DNA from: Comamonadaceae bacterium
GTDB taxonomy: Bacteria > Pseudomonadota > Gammaproteobacteria > Burkholderiales > Burkholderiaceae_C
DNA length: 20,239 bases
Assembly: GCA_947464665.1 (NCBI GenBank)
Contig: CANHXV010000013.1
Span: 1-20,239 of the forward strand
Direction of reading: 5' to 3'
Shown: positions 7,021 through 14,722 of the stretch, piece after piece
Layout of the letters: each line of letters begins with the position of its first letter
Position numbering within the stretch: position 1 is the stretch's first letter
Made by a program: the position numbers and the translations under genes
The notes under the pieces: generated by a model
Seen by the model: only the letters and a program-made list of their open reading frames with translations
Databases searched by the model: none
Told to the model about the DNA's origin: nothing

Positions 7021-8052
7021 TTAGGCTAATCGGCCTGAGTATTTTTCAAGTTTGCTCATGGCTTCATCGCCAAACTTGCCGCGCCATTCCTGGTAGAAGC
7101 CAGCTTTCGAAAGGGCTTCTCGGAAACTGGTGTTTTCAGGGTAGTTGAAAATCATGCCTCTGCTCTTTAACTGAGTTTCGAGATCGGTGTTCAGGCGGCG
7201 AATGTCATCGCGTTGCTTGACCACAGCGGTGTTCACGTGCTTGTTGATGACGCCTTGCACATCAGCAGGCAGGCTGGCCCAGCGTCTGCCATTGGCCAAG
7301 ATCCATTGACCATCCCACATGTGGCCTGTCATGGAGCAAAACTTTTGCACTTCGTAGAGTTTGGCAATTTCAATGATGGCCAAAGGATTTTCCTGACCCT
7401 CCACCACTTTGGTTTGCAATGCAGAGTAGACCTCGGCAAAGTTAATGCCGGTGGGCGCAGAGCCAAAGGCCTTGTACATGGATGTCCACAAGGGGCTGAC
7501 GGGAACGCGGATTTTGAAGCCGCGCAAGTCTTCCGCTGTCACGATGGGCTTGGTAGAAGATGTCGTGTTGCGGAAACCATTGTCCAAAATTTTGTCAAAG
7601 GTGTGCAAATTGACTTTGGCAATTTGAGCGCGAATATAAGCGCCTAAGTCGCCGTCCATGGCGGCCCACACGGTAGGGTAGTCTTTGAAGGCAAAAGCCA
7701 AGCCATTGATGCCTGCCAGGGGTACCAGAGTTTGCAAGATCAAACCAGACAGCGGAAAGATGTCGATGGCGCCAGAGCGTACTTGCGACAACATGTCGGT
7801 GTCGCCACCCAATTGGTTGTTGGGAAAAATTTGGATGTCAACTTTGCCACCTGTTTCTTGGCGAATGGCATCGGCTGCCTCTTTGATTCGGATGTTAGAG
7901 GGGTGAGTGACTGGAATGTTGTTTGCCCACTTGAGGGTAATGGTGCCAGACTGCGCGAATGCAGGTGCGCCTGTGATGGCAGCAGGAATGGCCGTGGCAG
8001 ACAAGGCACTCACAAAGGTGCGGCGCTTGATGCCTGTGTTGATATCACTCAT
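7021..8052 (-). CDS. dctP: TRAP transporter periplasmic receptor (DctP family)
   Basis: The 343-residue protein is a DctP-type substrate-binding protein of a tripartite ATP-independent periplasmic transporter. An N-terminal signal with IKRRTFVSALS (paired arginines, Tat-like) and a cleavage site near AFAQS (about residue 34) precede the mature start LKWANN. Family features include FPNNQLGGDTDMLSQVRSGA, LRGFKIRVPVSP, whose arginine normally binds the ligand carboxylate, and GINFAEVYSALQTKVVEGQENP. It is the last gene of the operon, 75 bases after E1 beta, and has the strongest Shine-Dalgarno of the set (AAAGGAGA). It should work with the fused DctQM permease encoded in the same operon. A carboxylate ligand is likely from the family; the identity is unknown. 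Confidence 0.93.
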   Translation of the reverse strand: MSDINTGIKRRTFVSALSATAIPAAITGAPAFAQSGTITLKWANNIPVTHPSNIRIKEAADAIRQETGGKVDIQIFPNNQLGGDTDMLSQVRSGAIDIFPLSGLILQTLVPLAGINGLAFAFKDYPTVWAAMDGDLGAYIRAQIAKVNLHTFDKILDNGFRNTTSSTKPIVTAEDLRGFKIRVPVSPLWTSMYKAFGSAPTGINFAEVYSALQTKVVEGQENPLAIIEIAKLYEVQKFCSMTGHMWDGQWILANGRRWASLPADVQGVINKHVNTAVVKQRDDIRRLNTDLETQLKSRGMIFNYPENTSFREALSKAGFYQEWRGKFGDEAMSKLEKYSGRLA

Positions 8053-8104
8053 GAAGTCTCCTTTAAATATAGAAATAAAACTTGAAATTGAAGCTTAATT
8101 TAAG

Positions 8105-8123
8105 TCAGTTAAATGCTAACTGA
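8105..8123 (-). promoter_or_regulatory. Intercistronic hairpin ahead of dctP
   Basis: TCAGTTA (8105-8111) and TAACTGA (8117-8123) form a perfect seven-base stem with a five-base loop, starting five bases after the E1 beta stop codon. On the minus strand the following bases are CTTAAATT, not a T-run. Such a hairpin between an enzyme gene and a highly translated receptor gene could mark RNA processing or partial termination. Confidence 0.45.
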
Positions 8124-8127
8124 TCTT

Positions 8128-9093
8128 TCAGGCCTTGAACAGAGAGTTTGCGGCAGTGGCCACTTTCTCAACGCTCAGGCGTGACTCGTTTTCCAGAATT
8201 TGGGCGTAGCCCACTGGAATGCGTGGCGCCCCTAGGCGTTTGACTTTGCAGCCTGTGGCCTCAGCCGTTGCGGCTGCCACTTCAGCGCCAAACCCGGCCA
8301 CTTGAATAGCCTCGTGCACCACCAACAAGCGGCCCGTTCTGGCCGCTGACTCAAAAACCATCTCTTTGTCCCAAGGCCAAATTGAGCGCAAGTCAATGAC
8401 ATCAGGCTGAAGCTTGCCAAAAGCGCCTTCGGCCAAGGCTTGCTGACACACGCCGACACCGCGAGACCAGGTCACGATGGTGAGGTCATTGCCTTGGGCC
8501 AGCTTTTTACCTTTGCCAATGGGTACTTCAATGGCGGTGTCGACTTCACCCTGAAGCCCCCACAGTTCTTTGTGCTCCATGTAAATGATCGGGTCACCCG
8601 AAGCCATGGACGACTTGAGAAGGCCATAGTTGTCGGCTGGTGTGGCAGGCGCTACTACCACCAAGCCTGGCATGTGGGCAAACCAGGCTTCTAACGATTG
8701 GGAGTGTTGCGCAGCAGATGCCGACCAAATACCAATGGGCATGCGCGCCACCAAAGGCACGCGTCCTTGCCCGCCAAACATGTACCGGTTCTTGGCAGCT
8801 TGATTCACGATTTCGTCCATCGCACACAATGCAAAATCAATGACGCGCATTTCAACCACGGGTCGAATGCCTGCCAGCGCCATGCCTACCGCACTGCCCA
8901 TGATGTTGGACTCGGAAATGGGCGTGTCAATGATGCGATCAGGACCAAATTCCTCGCGCAGTCCACGGTATTGACCAAACACGCCGCCGCGTCCTAAATC
9001 TTCACCCAAAGCGATGACGGCAGGGTCTGCTTTCATGGCTTCCCGCAAAGCCAAACATGCCGCTTCGGCATAACTCATGGTGCTGATGGTCAT
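8128..9093 (-). CDS. 2-oxoacid dehydrogenase E1 component, beta subunit
   Basis: The 321-residue product is the beta subunit of a heterotetrameric 2-oxoacid or acetoin dehydrogenase E1 (AcoB/PdhB type). It shows the pyrimidine-binding domain with ALGEDLGRGGVFGQYRGL, IIDTPISESNIMGSAVGMAL and the central MDEIVNQAAK, then the C-terminal transketolase domain ending RLGAPRIPVGYA. Length is normal. The start at 9093 fits AGGGG seven bases upstream and gives an ATGA overlap with the alpha stop; another ATG six bases earlier is too close to that site. It pairs with the preceding alpha subunit to bind TPP at the interface. No E2 acyltransferase or E3 lipoamide dehydrogenase is in the window, so it either uses shared ones or works differently. 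The substrate is not identifiable from sequence. Confidence 0.9.
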   Translation of the reverse strand: MTISTMSYAEAACLALREAMKADPAVIALGEDLGRGGVFGQYRGLREEFGPDRIIDTPISESNIMGSAVGMALAGIRPVVEMRVIDFALCAMDEIVNQAAKNRYMFGGQGRVPLVARMPIGIWSASAAQHSQSLEAWFAHMPGLVVVAPATPADNYGLLKSSMASGDPIIYMEHKELWGLQGEVDTAIEVPIGKGKKLAQGNDLTIVTWSRGVGVCQQALAEGAFGKLQPDVIDLRSIWPWDKEMVFESAARTGRLLVVHEAIQVAGFGAEVAAATAEATGCKVKRLGAPRIPVGYAQILENESRLSVEKVATAANSLFKA

Positions 9094-10100
9094 ACCCATA
9101 CCCCTGCGCTGGTGTTCATAATGTCCTCGTATGCATCGGCCACCACTGGCCAGGGTGCTGCTTCTGCAACGGAAAGTGCTGTTGCGATTTCCTGTTGAGC
9201 TTCTGCTTCAATGGTTTCAACTTGATTAAGTGGCAATCCCGCAGCAATCAATTGACGGCGAGTGGCCATCAGAGGGTCATTTTTGATGGCTGTTTCAACT
9301 TCCTTTGGATCTCGATACGTGCCAGGATCAACCGACACGTGACCCTTGAATCTGTATGTCACAGCGTGAATGAATCGAGGCCCACCACCGGCTCGAATTT
9401 CGGCCGTCATTTTGGCAGCTGCCTCGTGAACGGCCATCACATCGTTGCCATCGACTTGAACCGAGGGGATACCAAATGATTGAGCCCTTGCAAATGCCCC
9501 TTCACCCGCACTCATGGATTTGGTGGGCGTGGTGGCAGAGATGCGATTGTCTTCACAAATGAAAAGAACGGGTAGGCCATAAACCTGCGCCCAATTCAAA
9601 CCTTCTAAAAAGGGTCCGCGGTTGGTGGCACCATCGCCAAAAAAGCATGCGACCAAATAGGGTTTCTTTTGTATTTTCAATGCGTGTGCGGCACCCGTTG
9701 CAATGGGGATGCCCGCAGCCACCACACCGTTGGCGCCCAACATGCCCACGGAGAAGTCGGCAATGTGCATAGAGCCGCCTTTGCCTTTGTTGTAACCCGT
9801 GGCACGGCCAAACAACTCACACATCATTTTGGTGGCATCAGCACCTTTGGCCAAGGTATGACCATGCCCTCGATGGGTGGATGTCAGCATGTCTTCTTTG
9901 ACAAGTGCGTGGCAGACGCCCGCAGCAACCGCTTCTTGACCTGTTGAAAGATGCAGCGGGCCGCGAACCAAGGCAGGCTTGGCAGAAGCTGCCAAGCCCC
10001 AAGCGGCAACCCCCCCTTGACTGGCAATTTCTGCGGCGTTTTCAAACTCGCGGATGCGAAACATTGACCGGTACAAGTCGGCCAGTTTTTGTGTGTCCAT
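9090..10100 (-). CDS. 2-oxoacid dehydrogenase E1 component, alpha subunit
   Basis: This 336-residue protein is the alpha subunit of a 2-oxoacid/acetoin dehydrogenase E1. It has STHRGHGHTLAKG, GGSMHIAD, the TPP-diphosphate motif GDGATNRG (155-162) closed by CEDN (182-185), and the loop GHVSVDPGTYRD equivalent to the regulatory loop of pyruvate dehydrogenase E1 alpha. Start ATG 10100 has AGAAGA upstream; an in-frame ATG 63 bases earlier would lie inside the preceding gene. Residues 31-48 (AAWGLAASAKPALVRG) look longer than the corresponding part of PDH or acetoin enzymes as I remember them, and the substrate-loop NRISATTPTKS differs from the usual NNGYAEFTP-like sequence, suggesting an unusual substrate. 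It lies 22 bases after the TRAP permease gene and overlaps E1 beta by four bases. Confidence 0.9.
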   Translation of the reverse strand: MDTQKLADLYRSMFRIREFENAAEIASQGGVAAWGLAASAKPALVRGPLHLSTGQEAVAAGVCHALVKEDMLTSTHRGHGHTLAKGADATKMMCELFGRATGYNKGKGGSMHIADFSVGMLGANGVVAAGIPIATGAAHALKIQKKPYLVACFFGDGATNRGPFLEGLNWAQVYGLPVLFICEDNRISATTPTKSMSAGEGAFARAQSFGIPSVQVDGNDVMAVHEAAAKMTAEIRAGGGPRFIHAVTYRFKGHVSVDPGTYRDPKEVETAIKNDPLMATRRQLIAAGLPLNQVETIEAEAQQEIATALSVAEAAPWPVVADAYEDIMNTSAGVWV

Positions 10101-10122
10101 AAAAGTCTTCTCTTTCAAGTGT

Positions 10123-11964
10123 TTAAACCAAAGCCACAATGGACAGCCATGGCACATAGGCAATCACGATGAGACCTAAAATCAAAGCCAGGATGTAGGG
10201 CCAGATGGCACCCATGACTTCATCCGGCGATTCACCACCAATTCGACAGGCCAAGTAGAAGCCTACACCGATGGGTGGCATCATCAAACCAATGTTCATG
10301 GCAGCCATGACCACCATGGAATAGTGGATATCGTGAATGCCCAGTTTTTTGGCAATCGGGAACATGATGGGCGCCAAAAGCAAAATCGCAGGCAAGCCTT
10401 CTAGCAAACAACCGAATAACAAGAAGACTACCATGGTGACCGCCATGAAGGTCATCCAGCCTCCTGGCAAACTTGTCATGATATTTGAAAGACCTTGAAT
10501 CATGCCGCTCTGTGCAATCGACCATGCCATGGCCGACGCAGTACCTAAGATGAGCAAAATGGCGCCACTCAGCGCAGCGGTTTCAACAAGCATGGCATAG
10601 ATTTGTTTGCTAGAAATGCCGCCATAGAGCACTTTGCCAATGATCATGGCGTAGAGCACGGCAATGGTTGAAACTTCAGTGGCAGTGGCCACGCCACCGC
10701 CCACTGCGCTGCGAATAATGAAGGGCAAGACCAAAGCGGGTGATGCCACCAACAAAAATTTGCCCACCAATTTCATGTTGGCTTTTTTGACATTGCTCAT
10801 GTCTTCCAAACGAGCTTTCCAACGAGCCAGTGCGACCAGCATGAAAAGCAGCACCATGGCAATCACAAAGCCACTTTGAAACAACCCGGCAATGGATACG
10901 CCAGCCACTGAGCCCAATACAATCATCACAATGCTGGGCGGTACTGTATCTGCCATGGCCGCACCCGTGCCCAGCAGGGCAATCATCTCTTTCGGCTTGT
11001 GTCCTCTGCGTTTCATTTCAGGAAATAAAGCGGGTGCCACTGTCGCCATGTCGGAGACCTTGGAGCCCGAAATACCAGACACAATGAAAAGGGAGCCCAG
11101 CAACACATAAGACATGCCCGCACGGACGTGCCCCAAGAGAGAAGCTAAAAAATCAACAATGGCTTTGCCCATACCCGTGATGTCCAAGATACATCCGAGC
11201 AGAACAAAAATGGGAACCGAAATAAGAATCAAGCTCGACATGCCTTCGTCCATTCGACCCACAATGACCATGAGCGGGGTTTGGGTAGAGAAAGCCAAAT
11301 AGCTGAGTGCGCCAATGCCAAAGCAGAATGCGATGGGCACACCTGCTAACAAGCAAACGACACCAAAGACCACTAAAAACAAGAAGAGGTTCATGTTGCC
11401 AAGTTGTTGAAGCTGTGGCGAAAAATGTGCGCAAGCAGCGGTGACGCCGCCAACAACGAGAATAGAGATGGCCAAGTCAATGTACTTGGTGCTCTTCACT
11501 GCATACACCAGGACGATGGCCAGCATAGACAGCAAGCCAAAGGCAATGGCGGCAACTCTATAGCCATTTGGTATGTCCATGGCAGGTGTTCGAATGACCA
11601 TTTCATCTTTCACATACTCAATGGCATGGGGCAGCATGCCAAGCAAGAAGGCAGAAATGGCCACGAGCCCAAAAGCCTGAACAAAACCTTTTAGCCTGGG
11701 TGGCAACATGTCTTGAAAAAGTGTGAGTCGAAGATGCTCATTGCGATGCATGGCAATGGCAGTGCCAATCATGGCGAACCAAAGGAAAGACAAAGACACC
11801 ACCTCATCGATCCAGATGATGGGGTAGGCAAATACATAACGCGAAATCACGCCGCCCAAGAGCAAGGTAAAAATAAGGACCAACAACAATGCTGCGACAA
11901 CTTCCAGAGGTTTCAGCCAGGAATTGTTCATGCTAAGAGGGTTTTGTAAATCTTCAGTACTCAT
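10123..11964 (-). CDS. TRAP transporter fused permease (DctQ-DctM)
   Basis: This 613-residue membrane protein fuses the small and large TRAP permease subunits. From ATG 11964 residues about 15-160 are a DctQ domain (VISRYVFAYPIIWIDEV, RNEHLRLTLF, several hydrophobic helices), a linking helix follows, and DctM starts near residue 191 (LFLFLVVFGVVCLLAGVPIA). DctM marks are GISGSKVSDMATVAPALFPE with MKRRGHKPKE, MADTVPPSIVMIVLGS and MMPPIGVGFYLA near the end. It would sit in the inner membrane and carry sodium-coupled import with DctP. The start overlaps the ligase stop by four bases (ATGA) with AGGA nine bases upstream; Met12 is an alternative. Fused DctQM proteins are a known architecture, so this is not a frameshift artefact. 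Confidence 0.93.
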   Translation of the reverse strand: MSTEDLQNPLSMNNSWLKPLEVVAALLLVLIFTLLLGGVISRYVFAYPIIWIDEVVSLSFLWFAMIGTAIAMHRNEHLRLTLFQDMLPPRLKGFVQAFGLVAISAFLLGMLPHAIEYVKDEMVIRTPAMDIPNGYRVAAIAFGLLSMLAIVLVYAVKSTKYIDLAISILVVGGVTAACAHFSPQLQQLGNMNLFLFLVVFGVVCLLAGVPIAFCFGIGALSYLAFSTQTPLMVIVGRMDEGMSSLILISVPIFVLLGCILDITGMGKAIVDFLASLLGHVRAGMSYVLLGSLFIVSGISGSKVSDMATVAPALFPEMKRRGHKPKEMIALLGTGAAMADTVPPSIVMIVLGSVAGVSIAGLFQSGFVIAMVLLFMLVALARWKARLEDMSNVKKANMKLVGKFLLVASPALVLPFIIRSAVGGGVATATEVSTIAVLYAMIIGKVLYGGISSKQIYAMLVETAALSGAILLILGTASAMAWSIAQSGMIQGLSNIMTSLPGGWMTFMAVTMVVFLLFGCLLEGLPAILLLAPIMFPIAKKLGIHDIHYSMVVMAAMNIGLMMPPIGVGFYLACRIGGESPDEVMGAIWPYILALILGLIVIAYVPWLSIVALV

Positions 11965-13541
11965 TGGGAGTGTTCCTGTTGTTGGAGCAATGCTTGGATG
12001 TCTTTTTTGGCCACTTTGCCATAGCCAGACTTTGGCAAGCCAGACCAAAATTGAATATGCCGTGGCCACCGGTAGCGTGCTGTTTTACCATCTAAGAAAG
12101 TCAGAATGTCTTCAGCGGTTAAATCTTTTTGCGCATCACGCTTCACGATGACGGCAACGCCAATCTCACCCCATTTGGGGTCGGGCATGCCCACAATGGC
12201 CACTTCTGCCACATCGGGGTGATTCAATATGACTTCTTCAACCTCTTTAGGATAAACGTTGGAACCCCCTGAAATGTACATGTCGGACTGACGGCCAGAT
12301 ATGAACAAGAAACCGCGCTCGTCCAAATAGCCTAAATCGCCCGTGTGAAACCAGCCACCCCGGAGGGCTTTTTGGGTGGCTTCCTGGTTGCCGTAATAAC
12401 CTGCAAACACAGCTGGGCCGCGGCAGCAAATTTCTCCAATTTCGCCTTGTGCGGCAGGGCTGAGGTCGTCTTTGAGCACCGCCACTTGCATGCCTGTTCT
12501 GGGGCGGCCGCATGAGCCGATGTTCGCATTGGGGTTGGTATCATCTGCGCTGTGCATGTGACTGGGAAGTACAGTGATGCAACCGGTGACCTCTCCCAAG
12601 CCAAAGTACTGAACCAACACATTGCCCAGTTTTTGCAATGCGAATTTTTGATCGGCCCTGTACATGGGTGCGCCTGCGTAAATGAGAAATTTGAGCGAAC
12701 TGTGATCGTAGCGGTCGACCGCTTCATCTTCCACCAACATTTTCACAATGGTGGGGACGGTGAATAAATTGGTCACACGATGTTTTTCCACCAACTGCCA
12801 GAACATTTCGGGCACCAGTTTTTCGGTGGGCAACAAAACAGTAGGTGACCCACGCGCAACATTTAACAGGGCATGAATGCCAGCGCCATGCGACAAAGGC
12901 GCAACTGCAATCGAGCAGTCAAACTCGTTGGTGCCTGGAATGAGGTCGGCCAAATGGTTGGTCACCACAAAACTCATTTGCCCATGTGTCAGGATGCCTG
13001 CTTTGGGTTTACCGGTAGTGCCCGAAGTGTAGAAGTACCAAAGGGGATCGTCATAGCCAACTGTGGTTTCAGAGGGTTGTTGGCCAAGATGGCGAGCCAC
13101 CAAATCTTCGTAGCTGTTTTCTGCCTGCCGTGCGGTGCCAATCGCAATGACGTGTTGGAGAGTGGGTGCCGCATCTAATGCAGCATCAATGTGTTGTGCG
13201 AACACACTTTCGCAGATCATCACATTGGCATGGCTAGATTGCGCCATATAAGCCACCTCTGGTGGCGACAATCGAAAATTGGTTGGTACCCAAACACAGC
13301 CCAGTTGAAACGCCACCCAACAACTCTCAAACATTTGCACATTGTTGCGTGACTGGGTAAGAATCTTATCGCCTTTTCGAACACCAAGTTGTTGCAGCGC
13401 ATGCGCCATGGCGTTGACGCGTTCTTGCAATTCGTACCAAGTCCATTGTTGGTCACCTTGAATGAGGCCGATGCGTTGAGGAAACTGCTGAGCACTCTGG
13501 GATAGCAGTTGCCCCAGGTTCATCACTTGCGCAGAATTCAC
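11961..13541 (-). CDS. AMP-forming acyl-CoA ligase
   Basis: The 526-residue product is a class I adenylate-forming ligase that activates a carboxylic acid with ATP and joins it to CoA. Motifs are in place: P-loop YTSGTTGKPK (171-180), YFGLGEVTG (312-320) at the YGxTE position, GWFHTGDLGYLDERGF (396-411), GSNVYPKEVEEVILNHPDV (427-445) and catalytic Lys509 in LPKSGYGKV. It resembles the fatty-acid and aryl-acid CoA ligases of Burkholderiales, but substrate specificity cannot be read. The start is GTG 13541 with GGAG five bases upstream, and it overlaps the thiolase stop (GTGA); ATG 13523 is an alternative. It is coupled by short overlaps to genes on both sides, so it is expected to act on the same compound as the thiolase and TRAP importer. 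Confidence 0.92.
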   Translation of the reverse strand: MNSAQVMNLGQLLSQSAQQFPQRIGLIQGDQQWTWYELQERVNAMAHALQQLGVRKGDKILTQSRNNVQMFESCWVAFQLGCVWVPTNFRLSPPEVAYMAQSSHANVMICESVFAQHIDAALDAAPTLQHVIAIGTARQAENSYEDLVARHLGQQPSETTVGYDDPLWYFYTSGTTGKPKAGILTHGQMSFVVTNHLADLIPGTNEFDCSIAVAPLSHGAGIHALLNVARGSPTVLLPTEKLVPEMFWQLVEKHRVTNLFTVPTIVKMLVEDEAVDRYDHSSLKFLIYAGAPMYRADQKFALQKLGNVLVQYFGLGEVTGCITVLPSHMHSADDTNPNANIGSCGRPRTGMQVAVLKDDLSPAAQGEIGEICCRGPAVFAGYYGNQEATQKALRGGWFHTGDLGYLDERGFLFISGRQSDMYISGGSNVYPKEVEEVILNHPDVAEVAIVGMPDPKWGEIGVAVIVKRDAQKDLTAEDILTFLDGKTARYRWPRHIQFWSGLPKSGYGKVAKKDIQALLQQQEHSQ

Positions 13542-14722
13542 GCCGTCTCCAAGATACTCAAGTAATTGGCGACAGCAGCGCCGCCCATATTGAAGACAGC
13601 ACCTAAATTGGCATTGGCAACTTGCATCTTGCCTGCCGTTGCAGAGAGTTGCATGGCGGCCATCACATGCTGAGAAACGCCTGTGGCCCCAATGGGATGT
13701 CCCTTTGATTTCAGACCGCCAGAGGGATTGACTGGCAGCTTGCCTTGCATGGTGGAGACACCGTCCAAAATCACCCTGGCGCCTTGCCCGTAGGGCGCCA
13801 GTCCCATGGCTTCATACTCGAGTAACTCTGCAACTGTGAAGCAATCGTGCGTTTCTACAAATTGCAAGTCTGCTAACTTAATGTGGGCATCGGCTAAGCC
13901 TTTTTTCCAGGCCAAAGCAGCGCCTTCAAATTGGGTGGGATCACGCATGGACAAAGGTAAAAAATCATTCACTTGTGTCCTAGAGCGCCATTTGATGGCT
14001 GGCACCGTGGCGTTGCCAATGGGCTCAAGTGACAGCACCATGGCTGCCGCACCGTCAGATACCAAAGAGCAGTCCGAACGCTTGAGTGGGCCGGCCACAA
14101 AGGGATTCTTTTCAGATGCTTGTCTGCAAAAATCAAAACCAAAATCACGCTTCATGTGCGCGTAGGGATTGTTCATGCCATTGACATGATTTTTGGCTGC
14201 AATGCTAGCCAGAGCATCTGATTGGTCGCCAAATCGCTCAAAGTAGTTGGTAGCAATATTGCCAAAGACACCTGCAAAACCTCCAGGGGTGTCGCCTTCT
14301 ACTTTGACGTAAGAGCAGCGAAGCAGTACCTCACCAATTTGGGCCGAGGGCAGGGTGTTCATTTTCTCAAGGCCAATGACCAGGGCGCGTTTCACACGAC
14401 CACTTTGCAACGCATCCATGGCGGCCCAAATGGCAGCTGAACCCGTCGCGCAGGCGTTTTCCAGGCGCACCGAAGGGACATGCCTGAACTCGGGAATGGC
14501 CACCGCCACCATGGCAGCCGTGAAATCTTGACGAACAAATCCGCCATTGAAGTGGCCCACAAAAATGCCGTCAATGTCTTGGAGCTCAAGTCCGGAGCTT
14601 GCTACAGCTGGCAATGCTGCATCTCTAATGAGTTGTTCCAGGTCTGTGTTGTCGAGTTTGCCGAATGGTGTATGTCCCCAGCCGATCATATGGGGAGTCG
14701 CTGCCGTGAAAGATGCATTCAT
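13538..14722 (-). CDS. Thiolase family protein, SCP2 type
   Basis: This 394-residue protein is a thiolase of the SCP2/lipid-transfer type. Cys91 in ENACATGS is the acyl-accepting nucleophile, His342 lies in KGHPIGATG, and THDCFT (291-296) replaces the NEAF loop of ordinary thiolases. The usual C-terminal CxGG cysteine is absent (FNMGGAAVANYLSILE instead); in SCP2-type enzymes the HDCF cysteine is reported to take that role. It would cleave a 3-oxoacyl-CoA, possibly a branched or bulky one, or act in reverse. Start ATG 14722 overlaps the SDR stop (ATGA) and has no Shine-Dalgarno of its own, which indicates translational coupling. Some members of this family are inactive or act in aldol-type cleavage with a partner, so the reaction is less sure than the family. 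Confidence 0.9.
   Translation of the reverse strand: MNASFTAATPHMIGWGHTPFGKLDNTDLEQLIRDAALPAVASSGLELQDIDGIFVGHFNGGFVRQDFTAAMVAVAIPEFRHVPSVRLENACATGSAAIWAAMDALQSGRVKRALVIGLEKMNTLPSAQIGEVLLRCSYVKVEGDTPGGFAGVFGNIATNYFERFGDQSDALASIAAKNHVNGMNNPYAHMKRDFGFDFCRQASEKNPFVAGPLKRSDCSLVSDGAAAMVLSLEPIGNATVPAIKWRSRTQVNDFLPLSMRDPTQFEGAALAWKKGLADAHIKLADLQFVETHDCFTVAELLEYEAMGLAPYGQGARVILDGVSTMQGKLPVNPSGGLKSKGHPIGATGVSQHVMAAMQLSATAGKMQVANANLGAVFNMGGAAVANYLSILETA

Noticed and set aside
10123..11964. Possible frameshift or artefact joining DctQ and DctM
   Set aside because: Fused DctQM permeases are an established TRAP architecture, and the linker contains an extra hydrophobic helix as expected.
12332..12727. 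131-codon frame within the acyl-CoA ligase gene
   Set aside because: Same-strand shadow of the ligase in another frame; the ligase motifs are continuous through it.
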